Assembly: GCF_900142065.1 (NCBI RefSeq) | Contig: NZ_FSRJ01000002.1 | Location: 248,001-312,000 of the forward strand | DNA from: Agromyces cerinus subsp. cerinus | GTDB taxonomy: Bacteria > Actinomycetota > Actinomycetes > Actinomycetales > Microbacteriaceae | Reading direction: 5' to 3' | Length of the DNA: 64,000 nucleotides | Shown here: in pieces, positions 23,080 to 33,300 of the stretch | How positions within the stretch are numbered: the first letter of the stretch is position 1 | How the letters are laid out: the number at the start of each line of letters is the position of its first letter | Position numbers and translations under genes: made by a program | Notes under the pieces: model-generated | What the model saw: only the letters and a program-made list of their open reading frames with translations | Told to the model about the DNA's origin: nothing | Databases searched by the model: none

Positions 23080-24522
23080 ATGGCGGAGTCCACCCTGAGC
23101 GCACGAGCGCTCGACAACCTGCTCGGCGACTGGCGCAGCGGCGCCGGCAGCGCGTACCACGCGCTCGCCGAACGCATCCGCCTGCTCGTGCTCGACGGGC
23201 GCATCCCCGTCGACACCCGGCTGCCCGCCGAACGCGACCTCGCCGAGCGACTCGGACTGAGCCGCACCACCGTGACCGCCGCCTATCGGCACCTGCGCGA
23301 ACAGGGTCTCGTGCTGAGCGTGCGAGGCTCGGGCAGCGTCGCACGACTGCCCGGCGCACCGACCGTGCTGCCCCCCGCTCCGGCCGCCGACTACATCGAC
23401 TTCTCGAAGGCGGCCCCGACCGCCCTGCCGTGGCTGCCCGACCTCGCACGGCAGGCCGTGGAGGACCTGCCCGAGCATCTCGGCGACGCGGGGTTCGACC
23501 CGATCGGCACGCCGGCACTGCGCGCGGCGATCGCCGATCGCTACACGGCGCGCGGGCTGCCGACGACGCCCGAGCAGATCATGGTCACGATCGGCGCGCA
23601 GCACGCGATCGCCCTGCTCTCGCGGGCGCTCATCGGTCGCGGCGACCGGGCGATCATCGAGGCGCCGACCTATCCGCACGCCTATGAGGCGCTCCGTGCG
23701 GCGGGCGCCCGGCTCGTGCCTGTCGGAGTGGCGCCGCGTGATGGTGCCGACCAGCACGGCCGTGCCGAGTCCGAGGCCCTCGTGCGCGCGATCGGGCACT
23801 CGAACCCCGTCGCCGCTTACCTGATGCCCGACTTCCAGAACCCCACCGGCCGTTCCATGAGCGCCGAGACGCGAGCGCGCGTGCTCGACGCGGCCGCGCG
23901 GCAGGGCACGGTCATCGTCGCCGACGAGACGACGGGCGAACTCGACATCGATCGACCCGAGTCGCTGCTGCCGATGGCCGCCTACGGTCCGGCGATCATG
24001 GTGGGCTCGGTCGGCAAGACCGTCTGGGGCGGCGTGCGCGTCGGCTGGATCCGCGCCGATCGGCCGCTCATCCGCCGACTGCTCGCCGTGCGGTCGCCGG
24101 GCGACCTCGGCACGCCCATCATCGAGCAGCTCCTGGTGACGCGTGCGCTGCCGCACATGGACGACATCCTCGACCTCCGCCGCGAACAGCTTCGCGCCGG
24201 GCGCGACCGGCTCGAGGGGCTGCTCGCGCAGGCCTTCCCCGAGTGGCAGGTGCCGCACGTCGACGGCGGCATCGTGACCTGGGTCGGCCTCGGCGCGGCG
24301 GTGAGCTCGCAGCTCGCGCTCGCCGCGCGCTCGCAGGGGCTCATCATCGCCGCGGGGCCGCGGTTCGGCATCGACGGGGCGTTCGAGCGCTTCCTGCGGC
24401 TGCCCATCTGCTATCCGGCCGAGACGACGGATGCCGCGGTGCAGGCGCTCGCCCGCGCCTGGCACTCGCTCTCGGGGGCGGCCCCGGTGCCCGACCAGAG
24501 CCTGCTCGCCTCGGTGATCTGA
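23080..24522 (+). CDS. MocR-family (GntR/aminotransferase) transcriptional regulator
   Basis: A 480-residue fusion of a GntR winged helix (residues 20-85: RIPVDTRLPAERDLAERLGL and SRTTVTAAYRHLREQGLV) to a fold-type I aminotransferase-like domain. QNPTGRSMSAETRARVLDAA and ADETTGELDID surround the PLP pocket, and VGSVGKTVWGGVRVGWI near residue 310 holds the Lys expected to bind PLP. Such proteins sense PLP or a PLP adduct and regulate a neighbour. The divergent YczE-like gene is the likely target. The start is leaderless behind TAAAGT. Confidence 0.93.
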   Translation: MAESTLSARALDNLLGDWRSGAGSAYHALAERIRLLVLDGRIPVDTRLPAERDLAERLGLSRTTVTAAYRHLREQGLVLSVRGSGSVARLPGAPTVLPPAPAADYIDFSKAAPTALPWLPDLARQAVEDLPEHLGDAGFDPIGTPALRAAIADRYTARGLPTTPEQIMVTIGAQHAIALLSRALIGRGDRAIIEAPTYPHAYEALRAAGARLVPVGVAPRDGADQHGRAESEALVRAIGHSNPVAAYLMPDFQNPTGRSMSAETRARVLDAAARQGTVIVADETTGELDIDRPESLLPMAAYGPAIMVGSVGKTVWGGVRVGWIRADRPLIRRLLAVRSPGDLGTPIIEQLLVTRALPHMDDILDLRREQLRAGRDRLEGLLAQAFPEWQVPHVDGGIVTWVGLGAAVSSQLALAARSQGLIIAAGPRFGIDGAFERFLRLPICYPAETTDAAVQALARAWHSLSGAAPVPDQSLLASVI

Positions 24523-24700
24523 GCCGCGGGGCGGGCGGGCGACTGACGCGCCGGGCGTCGAGTGTCTGACGCGCCGGGCGCTCGCATCCGGTTGTTCACG
24601 TGCCGGGCACCCGCCGTCCACCTCGCTCCCACCGGCCGGTCGCCCGGCTGGGCGAGCCTGACGGCGTTCCCCTGCCTCGACCCGCTGGAGTGTGCCCGAC

Positions 24701-27493
24701 ATGTCCGTACGCCCCCTGTCCGTCGCCGCGCTCGCCGTGGCATCCGTCATCGCGGGCGGCGCGCTCGCCGGGTCCGCAGTCGCGGTGCCCGCCGTGGCCG
24801 TGCCCGGCGCCTCCGCCTTCCATCGCACGGCGACGTACCCCGTGTTCCAGAACCTGCCCGAGGGCGTCGACCCCGCGGCGGAGACCGTCGCCGAGATCTC
24901 GGCGATCACTCCCGACGGCTCGACCGTGGTCTACACCGACGCGCTCGGCAAGCGCATCGGGTTCCTCGACGTGACGGATCCGTCGAACCCGGTCGGCGAC
25001 GGCACCATCGAACTCGCATCGCTCGGCCACGCCGACGACCAGCCGACCTCGGTCGCGGCCTACGGCGAGTACCTCCTCGTCGTCATCGACGAGACGGGCG
25101 GCGCGTTCACCGAGCCCGCCGGCCGGCTCGACGTGATCCGGGCCGACGACCGCAGCGTGGTCCGCAGCATCGACCTCGACGGGCAGCCCGACTCGATCGC
25201 CATCTCGAAGGACGGCGCCTACGCGGCGATCGCGATCGAGAACCAGCGCGACGAGGATGCCACGCCGCCCGGCGGCAAGAAGGGCGACCTGCCGCAGCTG
25301 CCCGGGGGCTTCGTGCAAGTGCTCGGGCTCGGCGCCGACCCCGCCGCCTGGTCGATCGACGCGGTGCCGTTCCTCGAGGAGGACGGCTCGCCGATCGCGG
25401 TGATCGCCGCGGCAGGTCTCGACACCCCGACCGACCCCGAACCCGAGTACGTCACGATCAACGCGAAGAACCAGCTCGCGGTGACGCTGCAGGAGAACAA
25501 CGGCATCGTGATCGTCGACCTGCCGACGCGCGAGGTCGTGCGGGCCTTCTCGGCCGGATCGGTCTCCGTCACCGGCATCGACACGAAGAAGGACAAGCGC
25601 ATCGACCTGACCGGATCGATCGGGCAGACCCCGCGCGAACCCGACTCGATCGCGTGGATCGGCGACGACCGGCTGGCGACCGCGAACGAGGGCGACTGGA
25701 AGGGCGGCACCCGCGGCTGGACCGTCTTCGATGCGGGAACCGGCGACGTCGTGTGGGACGCCGGCAACTCGTTCGAGCACCTCGCCGTGCAGCACGGCCT
25801 GTACAACGACGACCGCGCCGCCAAGAAGGGCAGCGAGCCCGAGGGCCTCGCCGTCGCCGAGTTCGACGGCGTGCCGTACGTGTTCGTCGCGAGCGAGCGA
25901 TCGAACTTCGTCGCCGTCTACGACGTGAGCGACGCGGCATCCCCGGAGTTCCGTCAGCTGCTGTTCGCGACCAACGGGCCCGAGGGCATCCTGCCGGTGC
26001 CGGGCAGCGACCTGCTCGTCGTCTCGAGCGAGACCGACGACGCGTCGACCGGCGTGCGCGCCGCGGTGAACCTGTACGCCTTCGGCGCCGAGACGTCGTC
26101 GCAGCCCGCGCAGCCGAGCATCGTCTCCGACGTCGTCGGCGGCGCGCCGATCGGCTGGGCGGCGCTCGGTGCGCTGAGCGGTCACCCGAGCGATGCCGGC
26201 GTCGTCTACGCCGCGAGCGATGTCGCCGTCTCGCCCAGCACCGTCTACACCGTCGATGTCACGCAGACTCCGGCGCGCATCACCTCCGCCCTGCCCGTGA
26301 CCGATGGCGGAGTGCCCGTGGCGCTCGACATCGAGGGACTGCAGGCACGCGCCGACGGCGGGTTCTGGCTCGCGATCGAGGGAGCCACCGGCGCCGAGAA
26401 CCGCGTGCTGCGAACGGATGCCTCCGGAGCCGTCGTCGAGACCGTCGCGCTGCCGGCCGACGTCACGGCGCACCTCGCGAAGTGGGGTCTCGAGGGCGTG
26501 ACCTCCACCGGCAGCGGTGCCGACGAGCAGCTCTGGGTGGCGCTGCAGCGCCCGCTGTGGAGCGACCCCGCGGTCACGGGCGCCGATGCCGCGACCGTCG
26601 ACGGTGCGAACCTCGCCCGGCTCGGCCGCTACGACGTGGCATCCGGTGCCTGGTCGTGGTTCGGCTACCCGCTCGAGACCACCGCGGTCGCCGGCGACTG
26701 GATGGGGCTCTCCGAGATCACCGCGATCGACGACGACACCCTCGCCGTGATCGAGCGCGACAAGCTCAACGGCCCCGCCGCCGCGGTCAAGCGCGTGAGC
26801 CGCGTCGAGATCCCGGCGACCGTGCCGGCGCCGGGCACGCTGCCGGTGCTCGAGAAGACCACGGCGATCGACGTGCTCCCGGCGCTCCGCGCGAGCGGCG
26901 GCTGGACGCAGGAGAAGCTCGAGGGCTTCGCGGTCGCCGCCGATGGCGCGCTCTACGGCGTCACCGACAACGACGGGTTGAAGGATGCCACGGGCGAGAC
27001 CGTGTTCCTGCGCCTCGGCGCCGCCGACGAGGTCTTCCCCGGCGGCGACGGAGGACCGGGAGAGCCCGGCGGACCCGATGCGCCGAGCCTCGTGCTCGGC
27101 GCCGGATCGGTCGTCGCGGGCGGCTCCCTCGAGGTACGCGGTGCGGACTTCGCGGCCGGCTCCGCGGTGCGGCTCGAACTGCACTCCGACCCCGTCGTGC
27201 TCGGCGAGGCGACGGCCTCGGCCGACGGTGCGCTCGCCTTCACGGCGCGCATCCCCGCCGCGACGGCGCCCGGTGCGCACACGATCGTCGCCGTGCTGGC
27301 CGACGGCACCACGGTGACGGCGGCGATCACCGTGACCGCTGCGCCCGGTGGCGTCGACGGCGCCGAAGGTTCCGAGAGCGGTGCCGATCTCGCGAGCACC
27401 GGCATCGACCCGACCGCCGCGATCGTGGTGGCCGTGCTCGTGCTGCTCGCGGGTGCGGCATCCGTGCTGATCGCTCGGCGCCGCGCGGCGTAG
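24701..27493 (+). CDS. Secreted phytase-like esterase-domain protein with LAXTG wall-sorting signal
   Basis: A 930-residue surface protein. The signal peptide (residues 1-35) has an Ala/Val-rich core. Residues 45-780 form a beta-propeller of the type annotated as esterase-like activity of phytase: AEISAITPDGSTVVYTDA, QPTSVAAYGEYLLVVIDE, EPEGLAVAEFDGVPYVFVA, and GGWTQEKLEGFAVAADGALY. A short Ig-like module follows a Gly/Pro linker near 790. The C-terminus has LASTGID, one membrane span and RRRAA, a class E sortase-type sorting signal. The next gene, convergent, encodes another LASTG protein. Catalytic activity is unproven for this family. A GGAG lies before the ATG. Confidence 0.85.
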   Translation: MSVRPLSVAALAVASVIAGGALAGSAVAVPAVAVPGASAFHRTATYPVFQNLPEGVDPAAETVAEISAITPDGSTVVYTDALGKRIGFLDVTDPSNPVGDGTIELASLGHADDQPTSVAAYGEYLLVVIDETGGAFTEPAGRLDVIRADDRSVVRSIDLDGQPDSIAISKDGAYAAIAIENQRDEDATPPGGKKGDLPQLPGGFVQVLGLGADPAAWSIDAVPFLEEDGSPIAVIAAAGLDTPTDPEPEYVTINAKNQLAVTLQENNGIVIVDLPTREVVRAFSAGSVSVTGIDTKKDKRIDLTGSIGQTPREPDSIAWIGDDRLATANEGDWKGGTRGWTVFDAGTGDVVWDAGNSFEHLAVQHGLYNDDRAAKKGSEPEGLAVAEFDGVPYVFVASERSNFVAVYDVSDAASPEFRQLLFATNGPEGILPVPGSDLLVVSSETDDASTGVRAAVNLYAFGAETSSQPAQPSIVSDVVGGAPIGWAALGALSGHPSDAGVVYAASDVAVSPSTVYTVDVTQTPARITSALPVTDGGVPVALDIEGLQARADGGFWLAIEGATGAENRVLRTDASGAVVETVALPADVTAHLAKWGLEGVTSTGSGADEQLWVALQRPLWSDPAVTGADAATVDGANLARLGRYDVASGAWSWFGYPLETTAVAGDWMGLSEITAIDDDTLAVIERDKLNGPAAAVKRVSRVEIPATVPAPGTLPVLEKTTAIDVLPALRASGGWTQEKLEGFAVAADGALYGVTDNDGLKDATGETVFLRLGAADEVFPGGDGGPGEPGGPDAPSLVLGAGSVVAGGSLEVRGADFAAGSAVRLELHSDPVVLGEATASADGALAFTARIPAATAPGAHTIVAVLADGTTVTAAITVTAAPGGVDGAEGSESGADLASTGIDPTAAIVVAVLVLLAGAASVLIARRRAA

Positions 27494-27501
27494 CGGAGTG
27501 C

Positions 27502-27537
27502 GGGGCGGCTCGACGAGTGCGCTCGTCGGGCCGCCCC
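27502..27537 (+). terminator. Strong hairpin after the phytase-like gene
   Basis: GGGGCGGC-T-CGACGAG and CTCGTCG-G-GCCGCCCC pair around TGCG, starting 8 bp after the stop codon. One T/G mismatch interrupts a stem of about 16 bp. Confidence 0.8.
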
Positions 27538-27628
27538 GACCGGTCGCGGCACGGGCACACCGCGGCCTGCCGTGCCGCACGGGTCTGCGGCACGGAGTCT
27601 GTGGGGCAGTGATCTGCCAGGGGTGCGA

Positions 27629-27656
27629 GCCCGGCGCCGGTAGGGCGGCGCCGGGC
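27629..27656 (-). terminator. Hairpin after the chaplin-like gene
   Basis: GCCCGGCGCC and GGCGCCGGGC form a perfect 10-bp stem with an 8-nt loop, 11 bp beyond the stop of the leftward chaplin-like gene. Confidence 0.75.
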
Positions 27657-27667
27657 CCATCCCGTTG

Positions 27668-29026
27668 CTAGCGCTTCAGCGCGAACCGGCGGAACCCGAC
27701 GAGCACGAGGCCCGCGAGCATCGCGAGTGCCGCGAGCCCGAGGCCCGACACGTCGGCGCCCGTGGATGCGAGCGTCGACGCGTCCGCGCCGTCGCCCGAT
27801 CCGCCCGAACCGCTTCCCGAGGCGACCGTCGAGCCGCCGCCGTCACCCGGAGTGGTGGGCGTCGTCGGGTCGGTCGGATCCGTCGGGTCGGTCGGATCCG
27901 TCGGGTCGGTGGGATCCGTCGGGTCGACCGGGTCCACCGGGTCCACCGGGTCGACGGGGTCGACGATGGTCGTCGACCCGTCGGTCTCGCTGTCGCCGAT
28001 CACCGAGACGGCATTGCCGCCGATCGTCACGGGCAGGGACAGGTTCGGCAGCAGCTGTGTTCCCCCGAGCAGCCCGCCGTTCCCATCCGTCGTCGCCGAA
28101 CCGCCCCCGGTTCCTGGCGTCACGACCGTCTCGGCGCCGGTCGACGTGCTGTCGCCGACGCCCGAGATCGCATTGCCTCCGACCGTCACCGGCAGCCCGA
28201 GGCTCGGCAGCACCTGCGTGCCGCCGAGGATCGAGCCGTCGCCGCTGGTCTCGGCTGATCCGCCGTTCGAGCCGGAGCCCGAACCGACGCTCGTGGCCGC
28301 GCCCTCGCTCGTCGAGTCGCCGATGAGCGAGACGGCGTTGCCGCCGACGGTGATCGGCACCGCTGCGCCGATGATCGCCTGCGTGCCGCCCAGGACCCCG
28401 TCGTCGCCGCTGGTTGCGGCGTCCGTGCCCGAGCCGGACTCCGAGCCGGTTCCCGACTCGACCGCCGTCCCGGCATCGGCGCTGCTGCTGTCGCCGATGA
28501 GCGAGATGGCGTTGCCGCCGAGGGTGATGGGGATCGACACGTCGACGAGTGCCTGCGTGCCGCCGAGCAGGGAGTCGACCCCGCTCGTCTCGGCCGCAAC
28601 CGGCGCCGTTGCGCCCTCGTCCGCAGCGGGCGAGGGTGCCGGAGCGACCTCGGTCGCCGGGTCCTCCGTCGACGAGTCGCCGATGACGGAGATGGCGTTT
28701 CCGCCGATCGTCACCGGCACCGACACGTCGATGAGCGCCTGGCTTCCGGAGCCGATCCCGTCGTCACCCGAGGTGACGGCGGCCGGTTCGGCCGCGTCGC
28801 CGCCGGTGACCTCGGTCGCCGCGTCCTGCGACGACGAGTCCCCGATGAGCGAGATCGCGTTGCCGCCGAGCGTGATCGGCAGGTCGATCGAGATGCCCGC
28901 CTGGGTTCCCGACAGGATGCCGTCGTCGCCCGTCGTCTCCGACGCATGGGCGACTCCGGCGCCGAGGAGCGAGAGGCCCCCCGCGAACAGGGTCGCGTAC
29001 AGCGCCCTCAAGAGCAGTTTCTTCAT
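27668..29026 (-). CDS. LAXTG-anchored protein with six chaplin-like repeats
   Basis: A 452-residue surface protein. A signal peptide (MKKLLLRALYATLFAGGLSL, processed near AHA) is followed by six repeats of about 30 residues. Each contains GGTQ, a hydrophobic stretch, P[IV]T[LIV]GGNA[IV]S and GDS; the first reads SGTQAGISIDLPITLGGNAI. This resembles the chaplin domain of Streptomyces, but the usual Cys of the CGN motif is Gly in every copy. Linkers are Ser/Gly/Thr-rich. A stalk of DPV and DPT triplets (about residues 355-390) leads to LASTGAD, a membrane span and FRRFALKR. AGGAGG precedes the ATG. Presumably a hydrophobic surface-coat protein; function is inference. Confidence 0.82.
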   Translation of the reverse strand: MKKLLLRALYATLFAGGLSLLGAGVAHASETTGDDGILSGTQAGISIDLPITLGGNAISLIGDSSSQDAATEVTGGDAAEPAAVTSGDDGIGSGSQALIDVSVPVTIGGNAISVIGDSSTEDPATEVAPAPSPAADEGATAPVAAETSGVDSLLGGTQALVDVSIPITLGGNAISLIGDSSSADAGTAVESGTGSESGSGTDAATSGDDGVLGGTQAIIGAAVPITVGGNAVSLIGDSTSEGAATSVGSGSGSNGGSAETSGDGSILGGTQVLPSLGLPVTVGGNAISGVGDSTSTGAETVVTPGTGGGSATTDGNGGLLGGTQLLPNLSLPVTIGGNAVSVIGDSETDGSTTIVDPVDPVDPVDPVDPTDPTDPTDPTDPTDPTDPTTPTTPGDGGGSTVASGSGSGGSGDGADASTLASTGADVSGLGLAALAMLAGLVLVGFRRFALKR

Positions 29027-29118
29027 GATCCAGTCCTCCTGAACTGATGGGTGAGCTCGCTCCCAGGGCAGGGAGCGATGACCGTCTTCCGCCTCACGTG
29101 CAGGCGGAACGGCCCCCG

Positions 29119-30216
29119 TCAGTCAGGGGTGGAGTCGGTGTCGTAGACCGGCGACGACGGCAGCGCGTCGTCGACCGAGTGGAGTGCCAGCGACGCGAGC
29201 GCGTCGAGTTCGAGGGCGGCGTACGCCGCGTCTGAAGTTCCGGATGCCGCGCCGCCGCCGCTGCCCGCGGCGCCCGTGCCCGAACCGCCGAGGCCGAGCG
29301 CCGGTGCCCCGAGGGCGGGCGAGCCGTCGCCACCCGGCGAGCCGCCGTCCGACGGCGCAATGGCGCCGATCGCGGAGTCGATGGCCGGTGCGAGGTTCGT
29401 GGTGCCCGTGCTTCCGGAGGTGCTCGAGAGCACGGCGTTCTGCCCGCCTGCTGCGGTGCCGGGCGGTGCGCCGGTGCGGCCGGGCGGCGCCGGTTCGCCG
29501 GGAACCTGGCCCCCGGGACCGACGGGCTCGCCGGGGTCGGTGCCGTCGGTTCCGCCCGGAAGCAGCGGGATCGACGGAAGCTGGGGGAGCACGCCGCTGC
29601 CGTCGGTGGGCAGGGCCGGCGCGGTACCGACGACGGTGCCGAGCGTGTCGTCGACGAGGCCGGCCACGGGGCCGAGCACCCCGCCGACCGTTCCGTTCGG
29701 GAGCAGTGCTCCGACGATCGGCAGTTCATCGACGATGCCGTCGACGAGTCCCGCGACCGGGGTCGTGATGCCGCTGACGGTGTCGCCTCCGGCGATGCCC
29801 GAAACGGTGCCGGTGACGCCGTTGACGATGGTGCCGACGGCCGTGTTGCCGCCGCCGATCACGGTGTTCGCGGTCTCGGTGACGGTGTCGACTGCATCGG
29901 GCACGACCGCTTCGACGGGTTCGGCCACGGGTTCGGGCAGCACCTCGACGACGGGTTCGACGATCTGGTCGACCGGGGCGACGACCGTCTCGACGACGTC
30001 GTCCACGACGCCGCCGACGGCTCCCGTGACCTCGGTCACGCCGCCGAGCAGCGAGCCGACCGTGCCGAGCAGGCCGCTGCCGGAGTCGCGTTCGTCGGCC
30101 GAGGCGCCCGGGGCGCTGGAGAAGAGCGAGATGACGAGCCAGACGGCGGTCAGCGACGCCGCGAGCAGGACGTAGCGGAGCCACGGCACCTGCCGTGCAG
30201 CATCCGCGGAGCTCAT
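29119..30216 (-). CDS. Secreted low-complexity protein of unknown function
   Basis: I do not recognise a family. The 365-residue protein has an N-terminal membrane segment or signal peptide (WLRYVLLAASLTAVWLVISL, residues 12-31; possible cleavage near GASA). After it come Val/Thr/Pro/Gly-rich imperfect repeats such as VVAPVDQIVEPVVEVLPEPV and GTVGGVLGPVAGLVDDTLGT. The C-terminal half is Gly/Pro/Ser-rich without a sorting motif. Composition suggests an extended, wall-spanning polypeptide. It lies upstream of and on the same strand as the chaplin-like gene, 92 bp away, so joint expression as cell-surface components is plausible. The ATG follows GAGGGG. Confidence 0.75.
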   Translation of the reverse strand: MSSADAARQVPWLRYVLLAASLTAVWLVISLFSSAPGASADERDSGSGLLGTVGSLLGGVTEVTGAVGGVVDDVVETVVAPVDQIVEPVVEVLPEPVAEPVEAVVPDAVDTVTETANTVIGGGNTAVGTIVNGVTGTVSGIAGGDTVSGITTPVAGLVDGIVDELPIVGALLPNGTVGGVLGPVAGLVDDTLGTVVGTAPALPTDGSGVLPQLPSIPLLPGGTDGTDPGEPVGPGGQVPGEPAPPGRTGAPPGTAAGGQNAVLSSTSGSTGTTNLAPAIDSAIGAIAPSDGGSPGGDGSPALGAPALGLGGSGTGAAGSGGGAASGTSDAAYAALELDALASLALHSVDDALPSSPVYDTDSTPD

Positions 30217-30387
30217 CGCCACCCCTCTTCGTTCCCCTGCTGGCCACCCTACGGGGGGTCCTTCTCGCGAAGATACCCCCCGGATGGGGGACAGTTGGGA
30301 CCGGGTCGCCAAATGCCGAACGCAGATGTCGCGTGAATTTCACCGGCATGTGATATCCGAGGCGACCGCGCCTGCGAGAATCGAGCA

Positions 30388-33300
30388 ATGCACCTGCTCG
30401 CCGCGCTCAGCATGAAGAACCGTGCCCTCATCGCGCTCATCACCGTCGTCGTCGCGATCTTCGGCGGCATCTCGTTGACGAGCCTGAAGCAGGAGCTGGC
30501 GCCGTCGATCGAGTTCCCGCAGCTGTCGATCGTGACGAGCTACCCGGGTGCGTCGCCCGACATCGTCAACACCGACGTCTCGACCCCGATCGAGACCGCG
30601 ATCCAGGGCATCACGGGTCTCGAGTCGACCTCGACGACGAGCTCGACGGGCCTGTCGCGCGTCACCGCGAGCTTCACCTACGGCACCGACCTCGCCTTCG
30701 CCGAGCAGAAGATGCTCTCGGCCGTGAATCGCATCGCCGGCCAGCTGCCCGACGACGTCGACCCGCAGGTCATCGCCCTCAGCCTCGACGACTTCCCCGT
30801 GCTGCAGATCGCGGTGACCGGCGCCGACGACATCAGCGCCCTCTCCGACGAGCTCGAGCGCACGACCCTGCCCGAGATCACCGATGTCGACGGCGTGCGC
30901 GAGGCGAGCCTCGTCGGCGAGATCGGCCAGCGCGTCACCATCACGCCCGACCCCGCGAAGCTCGCGGCGTACGGCATCACCCAGCAGGCCATCCGCGACG
31001 CGCTGCAGCAGAACGGCCTGCTGGTGCCCGCAGGCACGATCACCGAGGGCGACTCGACGTTCGCCGTGCAGACGGGCACCCGCATCGGCAGCGTCGACGA
31101 GATCGCCGAGCTCCCCGTGCTCGGTGCCACCGAACAGGTGCCGGATGCCTCGGAGGAGACGCCGACCGACGCCGCCACGCCGCCCGACGGCGCGACCCTG
31201 CCCGACGGAACCGAACTGCCCGAGGGTGCCGGCGCCACGACGAGCGCGCCTGCGGCGATCACGATCGCCGACGTGGCATCCGTCGAACTGACCGACAACC
31301 CCGTCTCGAGCATCTCGCGCGTGAACGGCGAGCCCGCCCTCACCATCTCGGTCACGAAGCTCCCGGCCGCGAACACCGTCGAGGTGTCGAACGCCGTGAC
31401 GGCGCTGCTGCCCGACCTCGAGTCCTCGCTCGACACGACGAACCCGGGCGCGACCTTCACGGTCGTCTTCGACCAGGCGCCCTACATCGAGCAGTCGATC
31501 GAGTCGCTCGCGACCGAGGGCCTGCTCGGGCTCCTGTTCGCGGTCATCGTGATCCTCGTCTTCCTGATGTCGGTGCGTGCGACACTCGTCACCGCGATCT
31601 CGATCCCGACGTCGGTGCTCATCACCTTCATCGGGCTGCAGGCCGCCGACTACACGCTGAACATCCTGACGCTCGGTGCGCTCACCATCGCCATCGGCCG
31701 CGTCGTCGACGACTCCATCGTCGTCATCGAGAACATCAAGCGGCACCTCATCGAGGGCGTCGACAAGGCCGCGACGATCGTGCACGCCGTGCGCGAGGTC
31801 GCCGGCGCGATCACCGCCTCGACCATCACCACGGTCGCGGTGTTCCTGCCGCTCGCGCTCGTCGAGGGAGTGACGGGCGAGCTGTTCCGTCCGTTCGCCT
31901 TGACGGTCACGATCGCCCTGGTCGCCTCGCTCCTCGTCTCGCTCACGATCGTGCCGGTGCTCGCGTACTGGTTCCTGAAGCCCGCGAAGCTCGCCAAGCA
32001 CGAGGACGACGCCGAGATCGCGGCCGCCGCGTTCGTCGACGACGTCTGGCTCGCCCCCGAGCTCCGAGACGAGACGGGGTCGACGGGTCTCCCGGCGAAG
32101 TCGGGCGCGGGCGCCGCCGCCCGGACCGCGACGGCCGTGCAGCCGAAGCCCGTCGCGCCGGCCGACGAGCTCGAGCACCCCTCGCGCCTCCAGCGCGGCT
32201 ACCTGCCGATCATCGAGTGGACCCTGAAGCACGGTGTCGTGACGCTCGTCGTCGCCGGCCTCGTGCTCGGCGGCACCATCGCCATGATCCCCCTCATGAA
32301 GACGAACTTCCTCGGCTCCTCGGGGCAGAACACCTTCCGCGTGACGCAGGAGCTGCCGATCGGCACGAGCCTCGACGCCATGGACGCGGCGTCCCAGCCC
32401 GTCGAGCAGGCGATCCGCGACACCGAGGGCGTCGAGACCGTGCAGACCTCGATCGGTTCGGGCAGCGGCCTCACCGCGGCGTTCGGCGGCGGCGGCGCGA
32501 CGATCACGTACTCGGTCACGACCGACGAGGACGCCGATCAGGACGCCCTGCAGGCGAGCGTGCGCGACGACCTCGATTCGCTCGACGACGTCGGCGAGGT
32601 CACCCTCGCCGCCTCGAGCGGCTTCGGCGCCTCGAGCGACATCGAGGTCGACATCACCGCCTCGAACGCCGAGGACCTGCAGGCGGCGACCGACGCCGTC
32701 GTCGACGAACTCGACGGCATCGACTCGCTCGCGCAGGTCACCTCCAACCTGGCCGAGTCCCAGCCGTACGTCGCCGTCGAGGTGAACCGAGCGGATGCCG
32801 CAGCCGCCGGCTACTCGGAGGTCGCCCTCGGCGGGTTCGTCTCCGCCGCGATGCAGCCGCAACGCGCGGGCACTGTCGTGATCGACGAGAAGACCCTCAC
32901 GATCTACCTCACGACCGACGACGCCCCGGCGACGGTCGAGGAGCTCTCGGCCCTCGAGGTGCCGACGCCCGCCGGCCTCGTGCGGCTCGACACGCTCGCG
33001 ACCGTCGAGAACGTCGACGGACCGGCATCCGTCACGACCGTGCAGGGCCTCCGCAGCGCGACCGTCTCGGCGACTCCTGCGGGAGACGACCTCGGCACGG
33101 CGAGCGGGGCCGTGGCCGCCGCGGTCGACTCGGTCGAGCTGCCCGCCGGCACGACCGCGTCGATCGGCGGCGTCAGCGCCGACCAGCAGGAGTCGTTCTC
33201 GCAGCTCGGCCTGGCGCTCCTCGCGGCGATCCTGATCGTCTACATCGTGATGGTCGCGACGTTCCGCTCGCTGCTGCAGCCGCTGCTGCTGCTCGTGTCG

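Noticed and set aside
24562..27612. Very long open frames on both strands overlapping the phytase-like gene (about 1000 codons each)
   Set aside because: They are Arg- or Asp/Gly-rich shadows of the true gene in high-GC DNA. The +2 frame alone has a signal peptide, domain motifs and a sorting signal.
30272..30293. ATACCCCCCGGATGGGGGAC as a third CsoR site upstream of the secreted protein gene
   Set aside because: It does not match the ATACCC-N5-GGGTAT dyad; the right half lacks TAT. No copper gene follows.
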